The notes under the pieces were generated by a model. It had not been told where the DNA came from. It was given only the letters and a program-made list of their open reading frames with translations, and did not search any database. A DNA stretch of 8,723 nt from an uncultured Eubacteriales bacterium (lineage in GTDB: Bacteria; Bacillota; Clostridia; Christensenellales; QALW01): contig URYI01000080.1 in the NCBI GenBank assembly GCA_900552055.1, forward strand, positions 1-8,723. Reading direction: 5' to 3'. Below are positions 1 to 7,745 of this stretch, one piece after another; the first letter of the stretch is position 1; each line of letters opens with the position of its first letter. The position numbers and the translations under genes are program-made.

Positions 1-6
1 CGGCCC

Positions 7-23
7 CGCGGCCGCAGGCCGCG
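7..23. repeat. GC-rich inverted repeat at left edge
   Basis: Seven base pairs can form between CGCGGCC (7-13) and GGCCGCG (17-23), with a GCA loop. It lies 7 nt before a rho-independent terminator hairpin on the plus strand, so it may be an extra stem in the 3' end of a transcript entering from the left. It could equally be the tail of a gene cut by the window edge. Base composition here is far richer in GC than in the rest of the window. Confidence 0.45.
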
Positions 24-30
24 CAACGCC

Positions 31-50
31 GCCCCCCTGGGGCTTTTTTT
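31..50 (+). terminator. Rho-independent terminator of a convergent gene left of the window
   Basis: GCCCC and GGGGC form a 5-bp stem around a CCT loop at 31-43, followed directly by seven T residues at 44-50. The polarity fits a plus-strand transcript coming from outside the left edge, converging on the minus-strand operon that ends at 191. Read from the minus strand there is no T-run after the hairpin, so it should not serve that operon. The 140 bp between this terminator and position 191 hold no gene and no convincing minus-strand terminator. Confidence 0.7.
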
Positions 51-190
51 ATGCGCTCAGATTCATTCTGCTAAATTCAGAAGGCAAAATCCGCGCCTCT
101 CTCATTTTTCTGCATTCCGATTGAAAATAATTCAAGACAATACAATCAAACTGAGAAAAAGCTCTAATAAGCCACAATCAAAGACTGCGA

Positions 191-505
191 TTAGTCTTCG
201 TCGTCCTCTTCATCCTCATCGCAGCAGCAGTCATCCTCGTCACAGCAGCAATCATCGTCGCAGCAGCACTCGTCTTCATATTCATCGCCGTATATAACCG
301 CTTCCGCTTCAGCCAGATCTCCGTCCAATTCATCCACATAAGCGCCCAGCTCGTCAATGGACTCCTGATGGTCCTCAAGGTCAAAGGCTATAAGCTCAAG
401 CGCATTTACTATTTCTGAAATAAGCTTGCCCTCAGTGGTGTTGGTGTCAAAATTAGCTCCCTCAATAAGTCCCTTAAGATAAGCAACCTTCTCATTGATA
501 ATCAT
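191..505 (-). CDS. CD1247-type small acidic protein with a Cys-triplet tail
   Basis: The 104-residue product begins with EKVAYLKGLIEG and continues as a predicted helical, strongly acidic segment to about residue 70. This matches my memory of the CD1247 N-terminal domain found in clostridia beside efp; its function is unknown. Family members as I recall them end in a CxxC...CxxC zinc-ribbon-like part. Here residues 74-104 are instead 21 Asp/Glu, one Tyr and three Cys triplets (80-82, 86-88, 93-95), with no CxxC pair. The ATG at 505 has a strong AGGAG site (516-520). It is the last gene of the operon, 29 nt after efp. The tail could bind metal or be a low-complexity expansion; its codons form an imperfect GCA-rich repeat on the plus strand (221-268). 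Family assignment is fairly sure, role unknown. Confidence 0.85.
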   Translation of the reverse strand: MIINEKVAYLKGLIEGANFDTNTTEGKLISEIVNALELIAFDLEDHQESIDELGAYVDELDGDLAEAEAVIYGDEYEDECCCDDDCCCDEDDCCCDEDEEDDED

Positions 506-534
506 ATTAATCTCTCTCCTTTATATATAAATGT

Positions 535-1092
535 TTATACACGCTCCATATATTCGCCTGTACGGGTATCCACGCGGATAGTATCCCCCACGTTTACAAA
601 CAGGGGCACAGGGCATACATAGCCTGTTTCAAGCGTAGCCTGCTTGGTTATGTTAGTTGCAGTATCTCCGCGCACTCCAGGCTCGGCGTCCACTACCTTA
701 AGCTCTACAAAATTCTCAGGCTCAACAGAAAAAGCAGTGCCCTTATAGAACTTAATATTCACATTATCGTTTTCCTTCATAAAGGGCAGCGCGCTCTCCA
801 CCTCTTCCTTATTAAGGGGAAGCTGGTCGTAAGTCTCGTTGTCCATAAAATAGTATATCCCGCCGTCCTCGTATAAATACTGCATTTCCTTACGCTCAAT
901 ATGCGCAAGCGGATATTTGTCCGAAGGGTTGAAGGTGCGCTCCAGCACCGCGCCCGTCATGACGTTTTTAAGCTTGGTGCGCACAAAAGCAGCCCCTTTG
1001 CCCGGCTTAACATGGAGAAAATCAACTATGACGAAAACGCTTCCGTCTATCTCCACCGTAATGCCTTTCCTGAAATCACCCGCTGTAATCAT
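535..1092 (-). CDS. efp: Translation elongation factor P
   Basis: EF-P binds ribosomes stalled on polyproline stretches and stimulates peptide bond formation through a loop residue next to the peptidyl-tRNA. The 185-residue product has the family's usual length and three beta-barrel domains: KOW-like at about 1-63, OB at about 65-125, and a C-terminal domain from about 128 ending in [13 protein letters not shown]. The tip loop reads [10 protein letters not shown] with Lys32, the position that is lysine in Bacillus-type EF-P and carries a modification there. No modification gene is in the window. The ATG at 1092 has GGAGGT at 1098-1103. It follows pepP by 15 nt, with its ribosome site in that gap, a pairing common in Firmicutes. 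PepP trims N-terminal X-Pro peptides and EF-P helps synthesize Pro-rich ones, but a functional link is only inference. Confidence 0.97.
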   Translation of the reverse strand: MITAGDFRKGITVEIDGSVFVIVDFLHVKPGKGAAFVRTKLKNVMTGAVLERTFNPSDKYPLAHIERKEMQYLYEDGGIYYFMDNETYDQLPLNKEEVESALPFMKENDNVNIKFYKGTAFSVEPENFVELKVVDAEPGVRGDTATNITKQATLETGYVCPVPLFVNVGDTIRVDTRTGEYMERV

Positions 1093-1107
1093 ATGTTACC
1101 TCCGTTA

Positions 1108-2169
1108 CTATAAAATTATTAAATTATTATCCGACCGCGTAATATCCTCATATCCGCTTTCGGTTATAAAACACATGTTTTCTATGCGCACGCCGCCCAA
1201 ACCCGGAACATATATGCCCGGCTCAATGGTGACTACATTGCCCGGACAAAGCTCGCTCTCCCGGCGGTAGGACAGCACGGGCAGCTCATGAATTTCAATG
1301 CCTGCCCCATGACCAAGGCCGTGTCCGAAATATTTGCCGTAGCCCTGAGCTTCTATATAACTGCGGGCCGCGGAATCTATCTCTCTTGTGCCCGCTCCCG
1401 GCCTTAATAATTCCTTGGCCCGGTTATGCGCGTCCAAAACTATTGTATATATCTTTTTAAGCTCTTCTGGCGGCTCTCCCACCGAAACCGTCCTGGTCAT
1501 ATCCGAACAGTAGCCATCCTTTTTGGCGCCGAAATCCAATGTAAGCATATCTCCTGCCCTGAGCTTATATTCTCCCGGCTGCGCATGGGGCTTCGCACCG
1601 TTTATTCCCGCAGCGGCTATAGTTTCAAAAGCAAGGCCGTCCGCGCCGCTTTTACGCATTATATATTCCAATTCGCACGCTATGTCCGTTTCGCTTATGC
1701 CGGGCTTAATATAATCCAAAAGCTTCCTGAAAGCGCCGTCTGTAATGTTCTGGGCACGCCTTATGGCGTCCAGCTCGCTTTCATCCTTAACCGCCCGCTG
1801 CTCCTTAAGCATTTCTCCCACTGGCAGGAACTGCCCCTGCGCGCCGTCAGACAATTCCATATATGCCGCAAGGCTCAAAGACATATCCTGCACGCCCACG
1901 CGCTTAAGACCCAGTTCCTTTATAAGCGCGCCCGCCTCTTTTTCTAATGAAGCGTTGACCTCTCTTATTTCAAAATGCCCCTGCGCGCATTGCGCCGCCA
2001 GGATATACCGGCTGTCTGTCAACAGAAGGTTCTTTGAGGAAATAAGCAGAAGGCAATTCGAGCTTTCAAGGCCCGAAAGATAAAATACGTCCGCCCGGTC
2101 TGTAACAACAAGCCCGTCCAGCCCTAAAGAAGCCATATTCTCTTTAAGTTTATTAAGCCTGTCCAGCAT
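1108..2169 (-). CDS. pepP: Xaa-Pro aminopeptidase, M24B family
   Basis: This metallopeptidase should remove the N-terminal residue from peptides whose second residue is proline, in the cytosol. From the ATG at 2169 it has 353 residues. A creatinase-like N-terminal domain covers about 1-120 and the pita-bread M24 domain about 130-350. The dinuclear metal ligands are visible: Asp212 and Asp223 (LDFG...SDMTR), His287 (GLGHG), Glu316 (TIEPG) and Glu330 (RIEN). The catalytic histidines His195 (KPHAQPG) and His294 (IHE) are also present. A longer frame from a TTG at 2196 is possible, but it would place the strong GGAGG site (2174-2178) inside the coding region, so I prefer 2169. It corresponds to the YqhT-type peptidase next to efp in Bacillus. 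PepP versus the prolidase PepQ cannot be fully separated from sequence. Confidence 0.94.
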   Translation of the reverse strand: MLDRLNKLKENMASLGLDGLVVTDRADVFYLSGLESSNCLLLISSKNLLLTDSRYILAAQCAQGHFEIREVNASLEKEAGALIKELGLKRVGVQDMSLSLAAYMELSDGAQGQFLPVGEMLKEQRAVKDESELDAIRRAQNITDGAFRKLLDYIKPGISETDIACELEYIMRKSGADGLAFETIAAAGINGAKPHAQPGEYKLRAGDMLTLDFGAKKDGYCSDMTRTVSVGEPPEELKKIYTIVLDAHNRAKELLRPGAGTREIDSAARSYIEAQGYGKYFGHGLGHGAGIEIHELPVLSYRRESELCPGNVVTIEPGIYVPGLGGVRIENMCFITESGYEDITRSDNNLIIL

Positions 2170-2173
2170 ATAA

Positions 2174-2178
2174 CCTCC
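2174..2178 (-). promoter_or_regulatory. Ribosome binding site deciding the pepP start
   Basis: GGAGG on the minus strand lies 4 nt before the ATG at 2169. It matches the strong sites of the neighbouring genes. The alternative TTG at 2196 and ATG at 2187 have no purine-rich site before them. This sets the pepP start at 2169. Confidence 0.8.
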
Positions 2179-2202
2179 AAAATTCATATCCCGCAATATA
2201 AT

Positions 2203-2220
2203 AACACAAATATTCGTGTT
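2203..2220. repeat. 18-bp near-perfect AT-rich palindrome in the gap before pepP
   Basis: On the minus strand the arms AACAC-G-AATATT-T-GTGTT are self-complementary apart from one G/T pair. It sits in the only sizeable gap of the operon (2170-2229), between the TIM-barrel gene and pepP. A related pairing, ACACAAA with TTTGTGT, extends towards the TIM-barrel stop and is followed by TATTATATT. It could be an operator, a weak attenuator or terminator, or a processing stem. The downstream T-run is broken by A, so strong termination is unlikely. No convincing -35/-10 pair is visible in the gap. Confidence 0.55.
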
Positions 2221-2229
2221 TGTGTAGCA

Positions 2230-3093
2230 TTATTTACCGTCCTGGTCAATAAGCTTCTGATACGTCTGTTTCATATCCAGCGCGTCCTCCGCCATAGTAC
2301 CCTTGGATTCGCAGATTATAACCGGCTGGGCCTTTTTTTCATACAGTGCCTCGGCAAGAAATATAAAATCCGGGCCCCACTCCGTATCCTCAAAGGTATG
2401 ATGCATCTTTTCGCCCGCCTTAGTAAATTCAATGCGGCTGAAATGAATATGCATATTGATCATGCGCTCCCTGCCCAGTTTATTTTCTATTTTGTCCAAT
2501 ATTTCCTTAAACTGTTCGCGCGAGTTAATCTCTCCTATGCTGCGCGCATAAATATGCCCAAAATCAAAGCAGGGCAGAATACGCTCGTCCACCCGGCAAA
2601 GGCGGATCACCTCGTCAACGGTGCCCAGCTGTCCGCTCTTGCCCATTGTTTCAGGGCAGATTATCATATCCGAATAGCCTCTTTCATCCATTCCGGCTAT
2701 TACCTCTTTTAATTGCGCCGCCGCTATTTCCAGCGCCTGAGCCGGCTCCATCTTCATATATGCGCCCGGATGGAAAATAACTCTTCTGCCCCCCATCAGT
2801 CTCGCTACATTAAGAGAAGCGTATATGTATTCGTTGGCCGCGTCCCGCTTGTCCTTATGAAAATTGGCCAGATTGATATAATAGGGCGCATGCACGCTCA
2901 CTTCTATATCATTTGCGCGGGCCTGCTCCCCTATTTCCGCAGCGGTCTCGTCAGATATGCGGACGCCTTTGCCGCAGGAATATTCATAGGCGTTAAGGCC
3001 TATATCATGCACCCATTTCATGGCCTCAGCCGTGCGCTTGCCGCCCTGCGCATAAAATGAATCGCTGTTGCCCGAAGGCCCGAATTTAATCAT
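2230..3093 (-). CDS. Endonuclease IV-like TIM-barrel metalloprotein
   Basis: The 287-residue product belongs to the AP endonuclease 2 / xylose isomerase-like TIM-barrel superfamily. In endonuclease IV (Nfo) three metal ions are held by His, Asp and Glu residues and the enzyme cuts DNA at abasic sites. Likely ligands here are His68 (VHAPYYINL), His108 (FHPG), Glu148 (CPET), Asp177 and His180 (DFGH), His215 (MHIHFS), His231 or His232, and Glu262 (CESKG). The Nfo Asp-x-His motif is replaced by EKMHH, so one zinc ligand appears changed, and the barrel differs from textbook Nfo. I therefore leave the symbol empty: DNA repair is possible, but a different hydrolase or isomerase reaction is also possible. 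The ATG has GGAGG (3100-3104) 6 nt upstream, and the gene overlaps yqeG by 8 nt. Confidence 0.85.
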   Translation of the reverse strand: MIKFGPSGNSDSFYAQGGKRTAEAMKWVHDIGLNAYEYSCGKGVRISDETAAEIGEQARANDIEVSVHAPYYINLANFHKDKRDAANEYIYASLNVARLMGGRRVIFHPGAYMKMEPAQALEIAAAQLKEVIAGMDERGYSDMIICPETMGKSGQLGTVDEVIRLCRVDERILPCFDFGHIYARSIGEINSREQFKEILDKIENKLGRERMINMHIHFSRIEFTKAGEKMHHTFEDTEWGPDFIFLAEALYEKKAQPVIICESKGTMAEDALDMKQTYQKLIDQDGK

Positions 3094-3601
3094 AAATATC
3101 CTCCATATACTTCATGCTTTTATTTATTCGCCTGCGCGGACGACGTTCACGCAGCCTGTTAAACTTGGTAAAAATGTATTCCCTGCTCGAAATGGGCGTC
3201 AAAAGCACCGAAAATGCCCCCAGCCGAACTGCCGAAAGCACATCGGTATAAAGCTGGTCGCCTATAATTACAGCCTTTTCCGGCTTTATCCCCTTTTCCG
3301 CCAATATCTTTTTCGATTTTTTCCCGTCCGGCTTATGCGCGCCCGCAATATATTTAATGCCCAGATCACCTGCCGTATCCGCCACCCTGTCCGAGCTTCC
3401 ATTTGATAATATATATATATCAAAAGATTTTTTGGCTTCATTCAGCCAGGAAAGGGTCTGCGCAGAAAAATCCTTTGTCCGCCAGGGGGCAAGAGTGTTA
3501 TCCAGATCCAATAAAAGGATTTCTATTCCCTGCCCGGCAAGCACCTTTAAATTCACTCCCGAAAGAGATTTTGCCAAATAATCAGGCTGTAATTTTCTCA
3601 T
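3086..3601 (-). CDS. yqeG: YqeG family HAD IIIA-type phosphatase
   Basis: The 171-residue product is a compact haloacid-dehalogenase phosphatase of the YqeG family, probably cytosolic, with an unproven substrate. Motif I is LLLDLDNTLAPW, with nucleophile Asp32 and acid/base Asp34. Motif II is ILSNGS (Ser66, Asn67). The motif III lysine is Lys90 in HKPDGKK, and motif IV is IIGDQLYTD (Asp115, Asp120). There is no large cap domain. The C-terminus (about 148-162) is rich in Arg and Lys, which may contact RNA or another acidic partner. The ATG overlaps the folC stop as ATGA, and its AGGAGG site (3606-3611) lies within the last folC codons, suggesting translational coupling. Homologues often sit near ribosome-assembly or shikimate genes; here the partner is folC. 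Confidence 0.93.
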   Translation of the reverse strand: MRKLQPDYLAKSLSGVNLKVLAGQGIEILLLDLDNTLAPWRTKDFSAQTLSWLNEAKKSFDIYILSNGSSDRVADTAGDLGIKYIAGAHKPDGKKSKKILAEKGIKPEKAVIIGDQLYTDVLSAVRLGAFSVLLTPISSREYIFTKFNRLRERRPRRRINKSMKYMEDIYD

Positions 3602-4845
3602 TGCCCCTCCTCGCCTAAAAGCGCTAAAGCCTCACCCACAAGATAGAGCGAACCGCATACGACAATTAAAGCGTCTCTGTCTTCAGCCATTGCTAAATCT
3701 AATCCAGCGCGCAGTTCCGCCGCCTCATATGCCTTTATCCCATAATTTTCAAAGGCGTTTTTCAATTCATGGGCAGTTAACGCCCGCGGATAATCGGGCA
3801 TACCCACTGCCACTGCCGTCTCAGCTATCTCCGCTAGCTGACCGCAGACCTGGTTATAGTCCTTATCCCGCATAACTGCGGAAAGAATAATTATTTTCCG
3901 TTCGCCCGCACACTGCTTTAAAAAATCCGCAAGCGCCCTTGCTCCCTCAGGATTATGCGCTCCGTCCAGCAGTATATCCCGGCCTTTATATTTTCTCAGG
4001 TCCAGCCTGCCCGGCCAGACGGCGCCCGAAATATCATGAGGATCAGACTTAAACTCGCTGTATTTATTAAGATATTCTAAACAGCTGACGGCACATGCAC
4101 CGTTATATACCTGATGTCCGCCCAACAATTTCAGAGCATAGCTTTCGCCTTTATAGCTGAAGCGCGTCCCCTCAAAGGCGCATGCCATATCAGTTATGTC
4201 CCCAGGCACTATTTGAGTAAAAGGCGCGTTACGCTCCAGCGCTTTATTCCTGATAATCTCAGCCGGCTGGGGAGCGCACACTCCCAAAACAGCGGGCACG
4301 CCCGGTTTTATTATCCCCGCTTTCTCCTGAGCGATTTTTTCCAGCGTATCTCCCAGTATGGCGGTATGGTCCAGGCTGACGCCCGTTATAACACAGGCCA
4401 GCGGGCGGCATAATACCGTTGGATCTGTTCCTCCCCCCATACCTGCCTCCAGTACGGCTACATCAACATTTGCGCGCATGAACATATCAAACATCATGGC
4501 AGTAATAAAGCCAAAATGCGTGAGCTTTTCCTCTCCTTGAGCCTCATGTACCCGCCGGGCAGAAAGCTCTAATTGCTCATTCTCTGCCTCTCTGCCCTCT
4601 ATTCTTATTCTCTCATTAAAGCGCACAAGATAAGGAGAAGTATACAGTCCTGTTTTATATCCGGCTTTTCTTAGAGCGCATTCAACCATTGTGCAGACAG
4701 AGCCTTTGCCGTTTGTCCCCGTTATATGCACGCATTTTATCTTTTCCTGCGGATTTCCCATGCGGGAAAGCACCCGTTTAAGTTCCTGAACGCAGCCGCG
4801 GCCAGTAAAGGCAGGCAGACGCGGAATATAGTCTAAGTAGCTCAA
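3598..4845 (-). CDS. folC: Folylpolyglutamate synthase / dihydrofolate synthase family
   Basis: FolC ligates glutamate to dihydropteroate or to folates, using ATP, in the cytosol. The 415-residue product has the Mur-ligase-like layout: N-terminal YLDYIPRL signature, P-loop [10 protein letters not shown] (41-50), ALDH-like SLDH (His160), the EKAGIIKPG segment with the probable carbamylated Lys175, WPGRL (278-281), and DGAHNP (294-299) opening the C-terminal domain. The start is a TTG at 4845: an in-frame TGA lies three codons upstream, and the family's conserved N-terminus begins right after this codon. TTG overlaps the valS stop as TTGA, with a weak GGTGA site before it. The usual E-x-GLGGRLDATN segment reads [12 protein letters not shown] (133-144), losing the family Arg and Asn. 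Whether it is bifunctional cannot be told from the sequence. Confidence 0.94.
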   Translation of the reverse strand: MSYLDYIPRLPAFTGRGCVQELKRVLSRMGNPQEKIKCVHITGTNGKGSVCTMVECALRKAGYKTGLYTSPYLVRFNERIRIEGREAENEQLELSARRVHEAQGEEKLTHFGFITAMMFDMFMRANVDVAVLEAGMGGGTDPTVLCRPLACVITGVSLDHTAILGDTLEKIAQEKAGIIKPGVPAVLGVCAPQPAEIIRNKALERNAPFTQIVPGDITDMACAFEGTRFSYKGESYALKLLGGHQVYNGACAVSCLEYLNKYSEFKSDPHDISGAVWPGRLDLRKYKGRDILLDGAHNPEGARALADFLKQCAGERKIIILSAVMRDKDYNQVCGQLAEIAETAVAVGMPDYPRALTAHELKNAFENYGIKAYEAAELRAGLDLAMAEDRDALIVVCGSLYLVGEALALLGEEGQ

Positions 4846-7484
4846 AGCATTTCACCAACCGCTTTAATACGCTGCTCAACCTTTTCCAGCATATCCCGGT
4901 ATTTTTCCGCCTTCGCGCGCTCACCCTCCACTACCTGCGCCGGCGCTTTAGCCACAAAGCCCTGATTGTTCAATTTGCCCTCTGCGCGCTTGATTTCACT
5001 GAGCAGATTTTCCTTTTCCTTCTGGAGCCGGCTAAGTTCCTTTTCTGCGTCTATCAGTTCGCCCATCGGGATAAAGCATTCGGCCTTTGCTCCTACTACC
5101 GCCGCCATTTTGTCATTCGCCGCCGGACGCTCAGAAATTATTTCCGCCTTGGACGCGCCCGCCAGCTTTTCAAAATATATAAGCGCCTGCGCCATAAATT
5201 CAGATCCAAGACCGGGCAGGATATAGACGGCTGTGCGCTTATTGGCCGGCACATCCATTTCAGCACGCAGATTACGGATATTGCGTATAAGCTCAATAAC
5301 GCCCTCAAACTGCTCTTCCTGTGTTTTGAAATCCAGTTCGTCCCGAACAATCGGCCATGCTGAACGCATTATAGTCTCTTCAGCGTTAGGAAGATGCAGA
5401 TATATTTCTTCGGTTATAAAGGGCATAAAGGGATGCAAAAGCTTCATCGCTCCCGAAAGCACATGGCATAATACCGCCAGCGCCGTAAGCTTGGCCGTTT
5501 CGTCCTCGCCGTACAGCCTGGGCTTAGTTAATTCTATATACCAGTCGCAGTATTCGCTCCAGATAAAATCATAAAGCTTCTGAGCTGAAAGCCCCAGTTC
5601 GTACTTTTCCATATTGGCGGTTATTTCGCCCACCAGTTTATTAAACCTTGCCAATATCCACTTATCCGCTATATCCAGTTTCAAACCGTCTATATGGGGA
5701 ACCTCACGGTTATTGATATTCATCATAACGAACCGCGCAGCGTTCCATATTTTATTTGCAAAATTCCTGTAAGCCTCAGCTTTTTCCCAATAGAAGCGCA
5801 TATCGTTTCCGGGTGAATTGCCCATGGCCAGCGAAAAGCGCAGCGCGTCCGCGCCATATTTATCTATAACCTCCAGCGGGTCGATGCCGTTGCCCAGCGA
5901 TTTGCTCATCTTGCGGCCCTGGTCATCCCTGACTATACCGTGCATTAACACGTCCTTAAAGGGCACCTGTCCCATCTCGTTAATGCTGGAAAAAATCATG
6001 CGGGCTACCCAGAAGAAAATTATATCATAGCCGGTTACCAGCACGTTCGTGGGGAAAAAGTATTCTAATTCAGGAGTTTTATCCGGCCAGCCCAGCGTAG
6101 AAAAAGGCCAGAGCGCAGAAGAGAACCAAGTATCCAATACATCCTCGTCCTGCTTAAAACGGGTGCCGCCGCATTTTTTGCAGGCGTGCGGCGCATGCTT
6201 GGCCACAGCCATATGCCCGCAGTCCTCGCAGTAATAGGCGGGTATGCGGTGCCCCCACCAGAGCTGGCGGGAGATACACCAGTCCTTTATATTCTCCATC
6301 CAATTAAAGTAGGTTTTTTCAAAGCGTTCGGGGATAAAGCGCACTTCTCCATCCTTAACCGCTTTTATAGCAGGATGCGCAAGCGGCTTCATATTGACGA
6401 ACCACTGCATGGACAGCATAGGCTCCACCACAGTCTTACAGCGATAGCAGTGCCCTACGTTATGAGCATAATCCTCAATTTTAACCAGCTCGCCCCCTTC
6501 TTTAAGGCGCTCAACCAGCTTTTTGCGGCATTCAAAGCGGTCCATGCCCTGATATTCTCCGGCATTTTCATTCATAATGCCCGCTTCATCCATGACTTTG
6601 ATAATCTCCAATTTATGCCTGCGGCCCACCTCGAAATCGTTGGGATCGTGCGCCGGAGTAATCTTAACTACTCCCGTGCCGAATTCCTTTTCCACATATT
6701 CGTCCGCTACAATGGGGATTTCACGTCCTACAACAGGCAGTATGGCCACTCCGCCCACAAGCTTAGAATACCTTTCATCTTCAGGATTAACAGCCAGGGC
6801 CGTATCCCCCAGCATGGTTTCAGGACGGGTTGTCGCTACAATCAGACTTTCATCCGAATTTTTAACCTTATAGCGTATATGCCAGAGATGGGAAGGCTGC
6901 TCCAGATAATCCACCTCTGCGTCTGAAAGGGCGGTCTTACATTGCGGGCACCAGTTTATTATGCGGTTGCCCCTATATATAAGCCCCTTATTATAGAGCT
7001 GCAAAAACACCTCGGTAACAGCCTTGGAGCACCCTTCGTCCATGGTAAAGCGTTCTCTCTGCCAGTCCAAAGAGGACCCCAATTTTTTTAACTGCTCAAC
7101 TATCCGGCCCCCGTATTTTTCTTTCCAGGCCCAAGCCCGCTTTAAAAATTCCTCCCGGCCAATATCATATTTAGATAGTCCCTCTTCCTTAAGCGCTTCC
7201 ACAATCTTTACTTCAGTTGCGATACTGGCATGGTCGGTTCCGGGCATCCAAAGGGTTTCATAGCCCTGCATGCGCTTAAAGCGGATGATGGCGTCCTGCA
7301 TCATATTATCCAGGGCATGGCCCATATGAAGCTGTCCGGTTATATTGGGCGGGGGTATAACTATAGTAAAAGGCTCTTTGTCCGGATTAACCTCGGCATG
7401 AAAATATCCCTTTTCCTCCCATTTTTTATACAGCCGGTCTTCAACCTCTTTAGGATTATATTGCTTATCCAGCATGTTTTCCAT
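4842..7484 (-). CDS. valS: Valyl-tRNA synthetase
   Basis: This class I synthetase charges tRNA-Val and edits mischarged threonine. From the ATG at 7484 it has 880 residues, the normal bacterial length. Visible parts are the Rossmann catalytic core with [13 protein letters not shown] (HIGH motif, 53-56); the CP1 editing domain with [13 protein letters not shown] (217-229) and THR-discriminating HDPNDFE region (279 on); Cys pairs at 179/182, 346/349, 419/422 and 435/438 that may bind zinc; GRKMSKS (523-529); the anticodon-binding helical domain (about 605-760); and the C-terminal coiled-coil arm (about 808-880). The frame is open 34 codons further upstream, but that stretch is the T-box leader, and AGGAGG (7494-7499) fixes the start at 7484. 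It is the first gene of the T-box operon and overlaps folC by 4 nt. Confidence 0.98.
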   Translation of the reverse strand: MENMLDKQYNPKEVEDRLYKKWEEKGYFHAEVNPDKEPFTIVIPPPNITGQLHMGHALDNMMQDAIIRFKRMQGYETLWMPGTDHASIATEVKIVEALKEEGLSKYDIGREEFLKRAWAWKEKYGGRIVEQLKKLGSSLDWQRERFTMDEGCSKAVTEVFLQLYNKGLIYRGNRIINWCPQCKTALSDAEVDYLEQPSHLWHIRYKVKNSDESLIVATTRPETMLGDTALAVNPEDERYSKLVGGVAILPVVGREIPIVADEYVEKEFGTGVVKITPAHDPNDFEVGRRHKLEIIKVMDEAGIMNENAGEYQGMDRFECRKKLVERLKEGGELVKIEDYAHNVGHCYRCKTVVEPMLSMQWFVNMKPLAHPAIKAVKDGEVRFIPERFEKTYFNWMENIKDWCISRQLWWGHRIPAYYCEDCGHMAVAKHAPHACKKCGGTRFKQDEDVLDTWFSSALWPFSTLGWPDKTPELEYFFPTNVLVTGYDIIFFWVARMIFSSINEMGQVPFKDVLMHGIVRDDQGRKMSKSLGNGIDPLEVIDKYGADALRFSLAMGNSPGNDMRFYWEKAEAYRNFANKIWNAARFVMMNINNREVPHIDGLKLDIADKWILARFNKLVGEITANMEKYELGLSAQKLYDFIWSEYCDWYIELTKPRLYGEDETAKLTALAVLCHVLSGAMKLLHPFMPFITEEIYLHLPNAEETIMRSAWPIVRDELDFKTQEEQFEGVIELIRNIRNLRAEMDVPANKRTAVYILPGLGSEFMAQALIYFEKLAGASKAEIISERPAANDKMAAVVGAKAECFIPMGELIDAEKELSRLQKEKENLLSEIKRAEGKLNNQGFVAKAPAQVVEGERAKAEKYRDMLEKVEQRIKAVGEML

Positions 7485-7493
7485 TGTTCCTAA

Positions 7494-7499
7494 CCTCCT
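7494..7499 (-). promoter_or_regulatory. Ribosome binding site of valS
   Basis: AGGAGG lies 9 nt before the valS ATG at 7484 and directly after the T-run of the T-box terminator. It rules out an in-frame ATG at 7586, which would place the terminator and T-box inside the coding region. Confidence 0.9.
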
Positions 7500-7500
7500 A

Positions 7501-7534
7501 ATAAAAATAAAACCGTCCTTTATAAAAAGGACGG
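7501..7534 (-). terminator. T-box-controlled intrinsic terminator before valS
   Basis: On the minus strand CCGTCCTTT (7534-7526) pairs with AAAGGACGG (7521-7513) around a TTAT loop. This 9-bp stem is followed by a T-rich run, TTTTATTTTTAT (7512-7501). The 5' arm contains CCGT and CCTT, which are also needed by the antiterminator, so the two structures exclude each other. It should end transcription when tRNA-Val is fully charged. Confidence 0.93.
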
Positions 7535-7554
7535 ATAAACCGCGGTACCACCTT
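7527..7554 (-). promoter_or_regulatory. T-box sequence and antiterminator
   Basis: The T-box motif AAGGTGGTACCGCGG runs from 7554 to 7540. AAGG (7554-7551) pairs with CCTT (7530-7527), and GCGG (7543-7540) pairs with CCGT (7534-7531) with one G-T wobble. This leaves the seven-base bulge TGGTACC, whose TGG can bind the free ACCA end of uncharged tRNA. The helix uses the 5' arm of the terminator, the classic T-box switch. Confidence 0.94.
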
Positions 7555-7745
7555 AATTCCGCTCGCGCAAAGCGTGCGGCGCTCATTACGCTTTAACGGG
7601 CGCACCCGTGCAAGGCTACTTTTAAAAATATTCACCCTGCCCGCTCCAAAGCGACCTTCAGCTTGTTTTCCCGCGCCCTTTCACCGCCACGGGCGCTCTC
7701 TTCAGGCGAAAACACAGCCTACTCCTCTTTTTCACAGCGATATAT
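7535..7745 (-). ncRNA. tRNA-Val-sensing T-box leader (Stem I with GUC specifier, Stem III)
   Basis: Stem I can be folded by eye: base CGCT (7739-7736) with AGCG (7645-7642); middle GTTTTC (7713-7708) with GAAAAC (7670-7665); distal GCGCCC (7696-7691) with GGGCGC (7678-7673). The 5' side carries the purine-rich AAAGAGGAGTAG typical of T-boxes. The specifier side reads TGAAG-GTC-GCTTTGGAGC, so the codon at 7655-7653 is GUC (Val), which agrees with the downstream gene. Two more hairpins follow: ACGGG/CCCGT (7609-7596) and AAAGCGT/ACGCTTT (7594-7569). Uncharged tRNA-Val (GAC anticodon) should stabilize the antiterminator and switch on valS and the genes behind it. The exact 5' end depends on the promoter; the pgsA stop codon overlaps its start. 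Confidence 0.93.

Noticed and set aside
140..175. Possible minus-strand terminator after the operon (GGCT/AGCT then a T-run)
   Set aside because: Only four pairs with one wobble, and the T-run is short; too weak to call.
178..384. Minus-strand 68-codon frame rich in Met, Thr and Ala
   Set aside because: It is a shifted reading of the Cys/acidic repeat region of the CD1247-type gene, with no ribosome site.
6186..6926. Long plus-strand open frame of 246 codons
   Set aside because: It lies antisense within valS, whose reading frame is fully supported by motifs; the product has no recognisable domain.
7485..7586. N-terminal 34-codon extension of valS
   Set aside because: It would translate the T-box motif and terminator; the AGGAGG site and the family's N-terminus fit the ATG at 7484.
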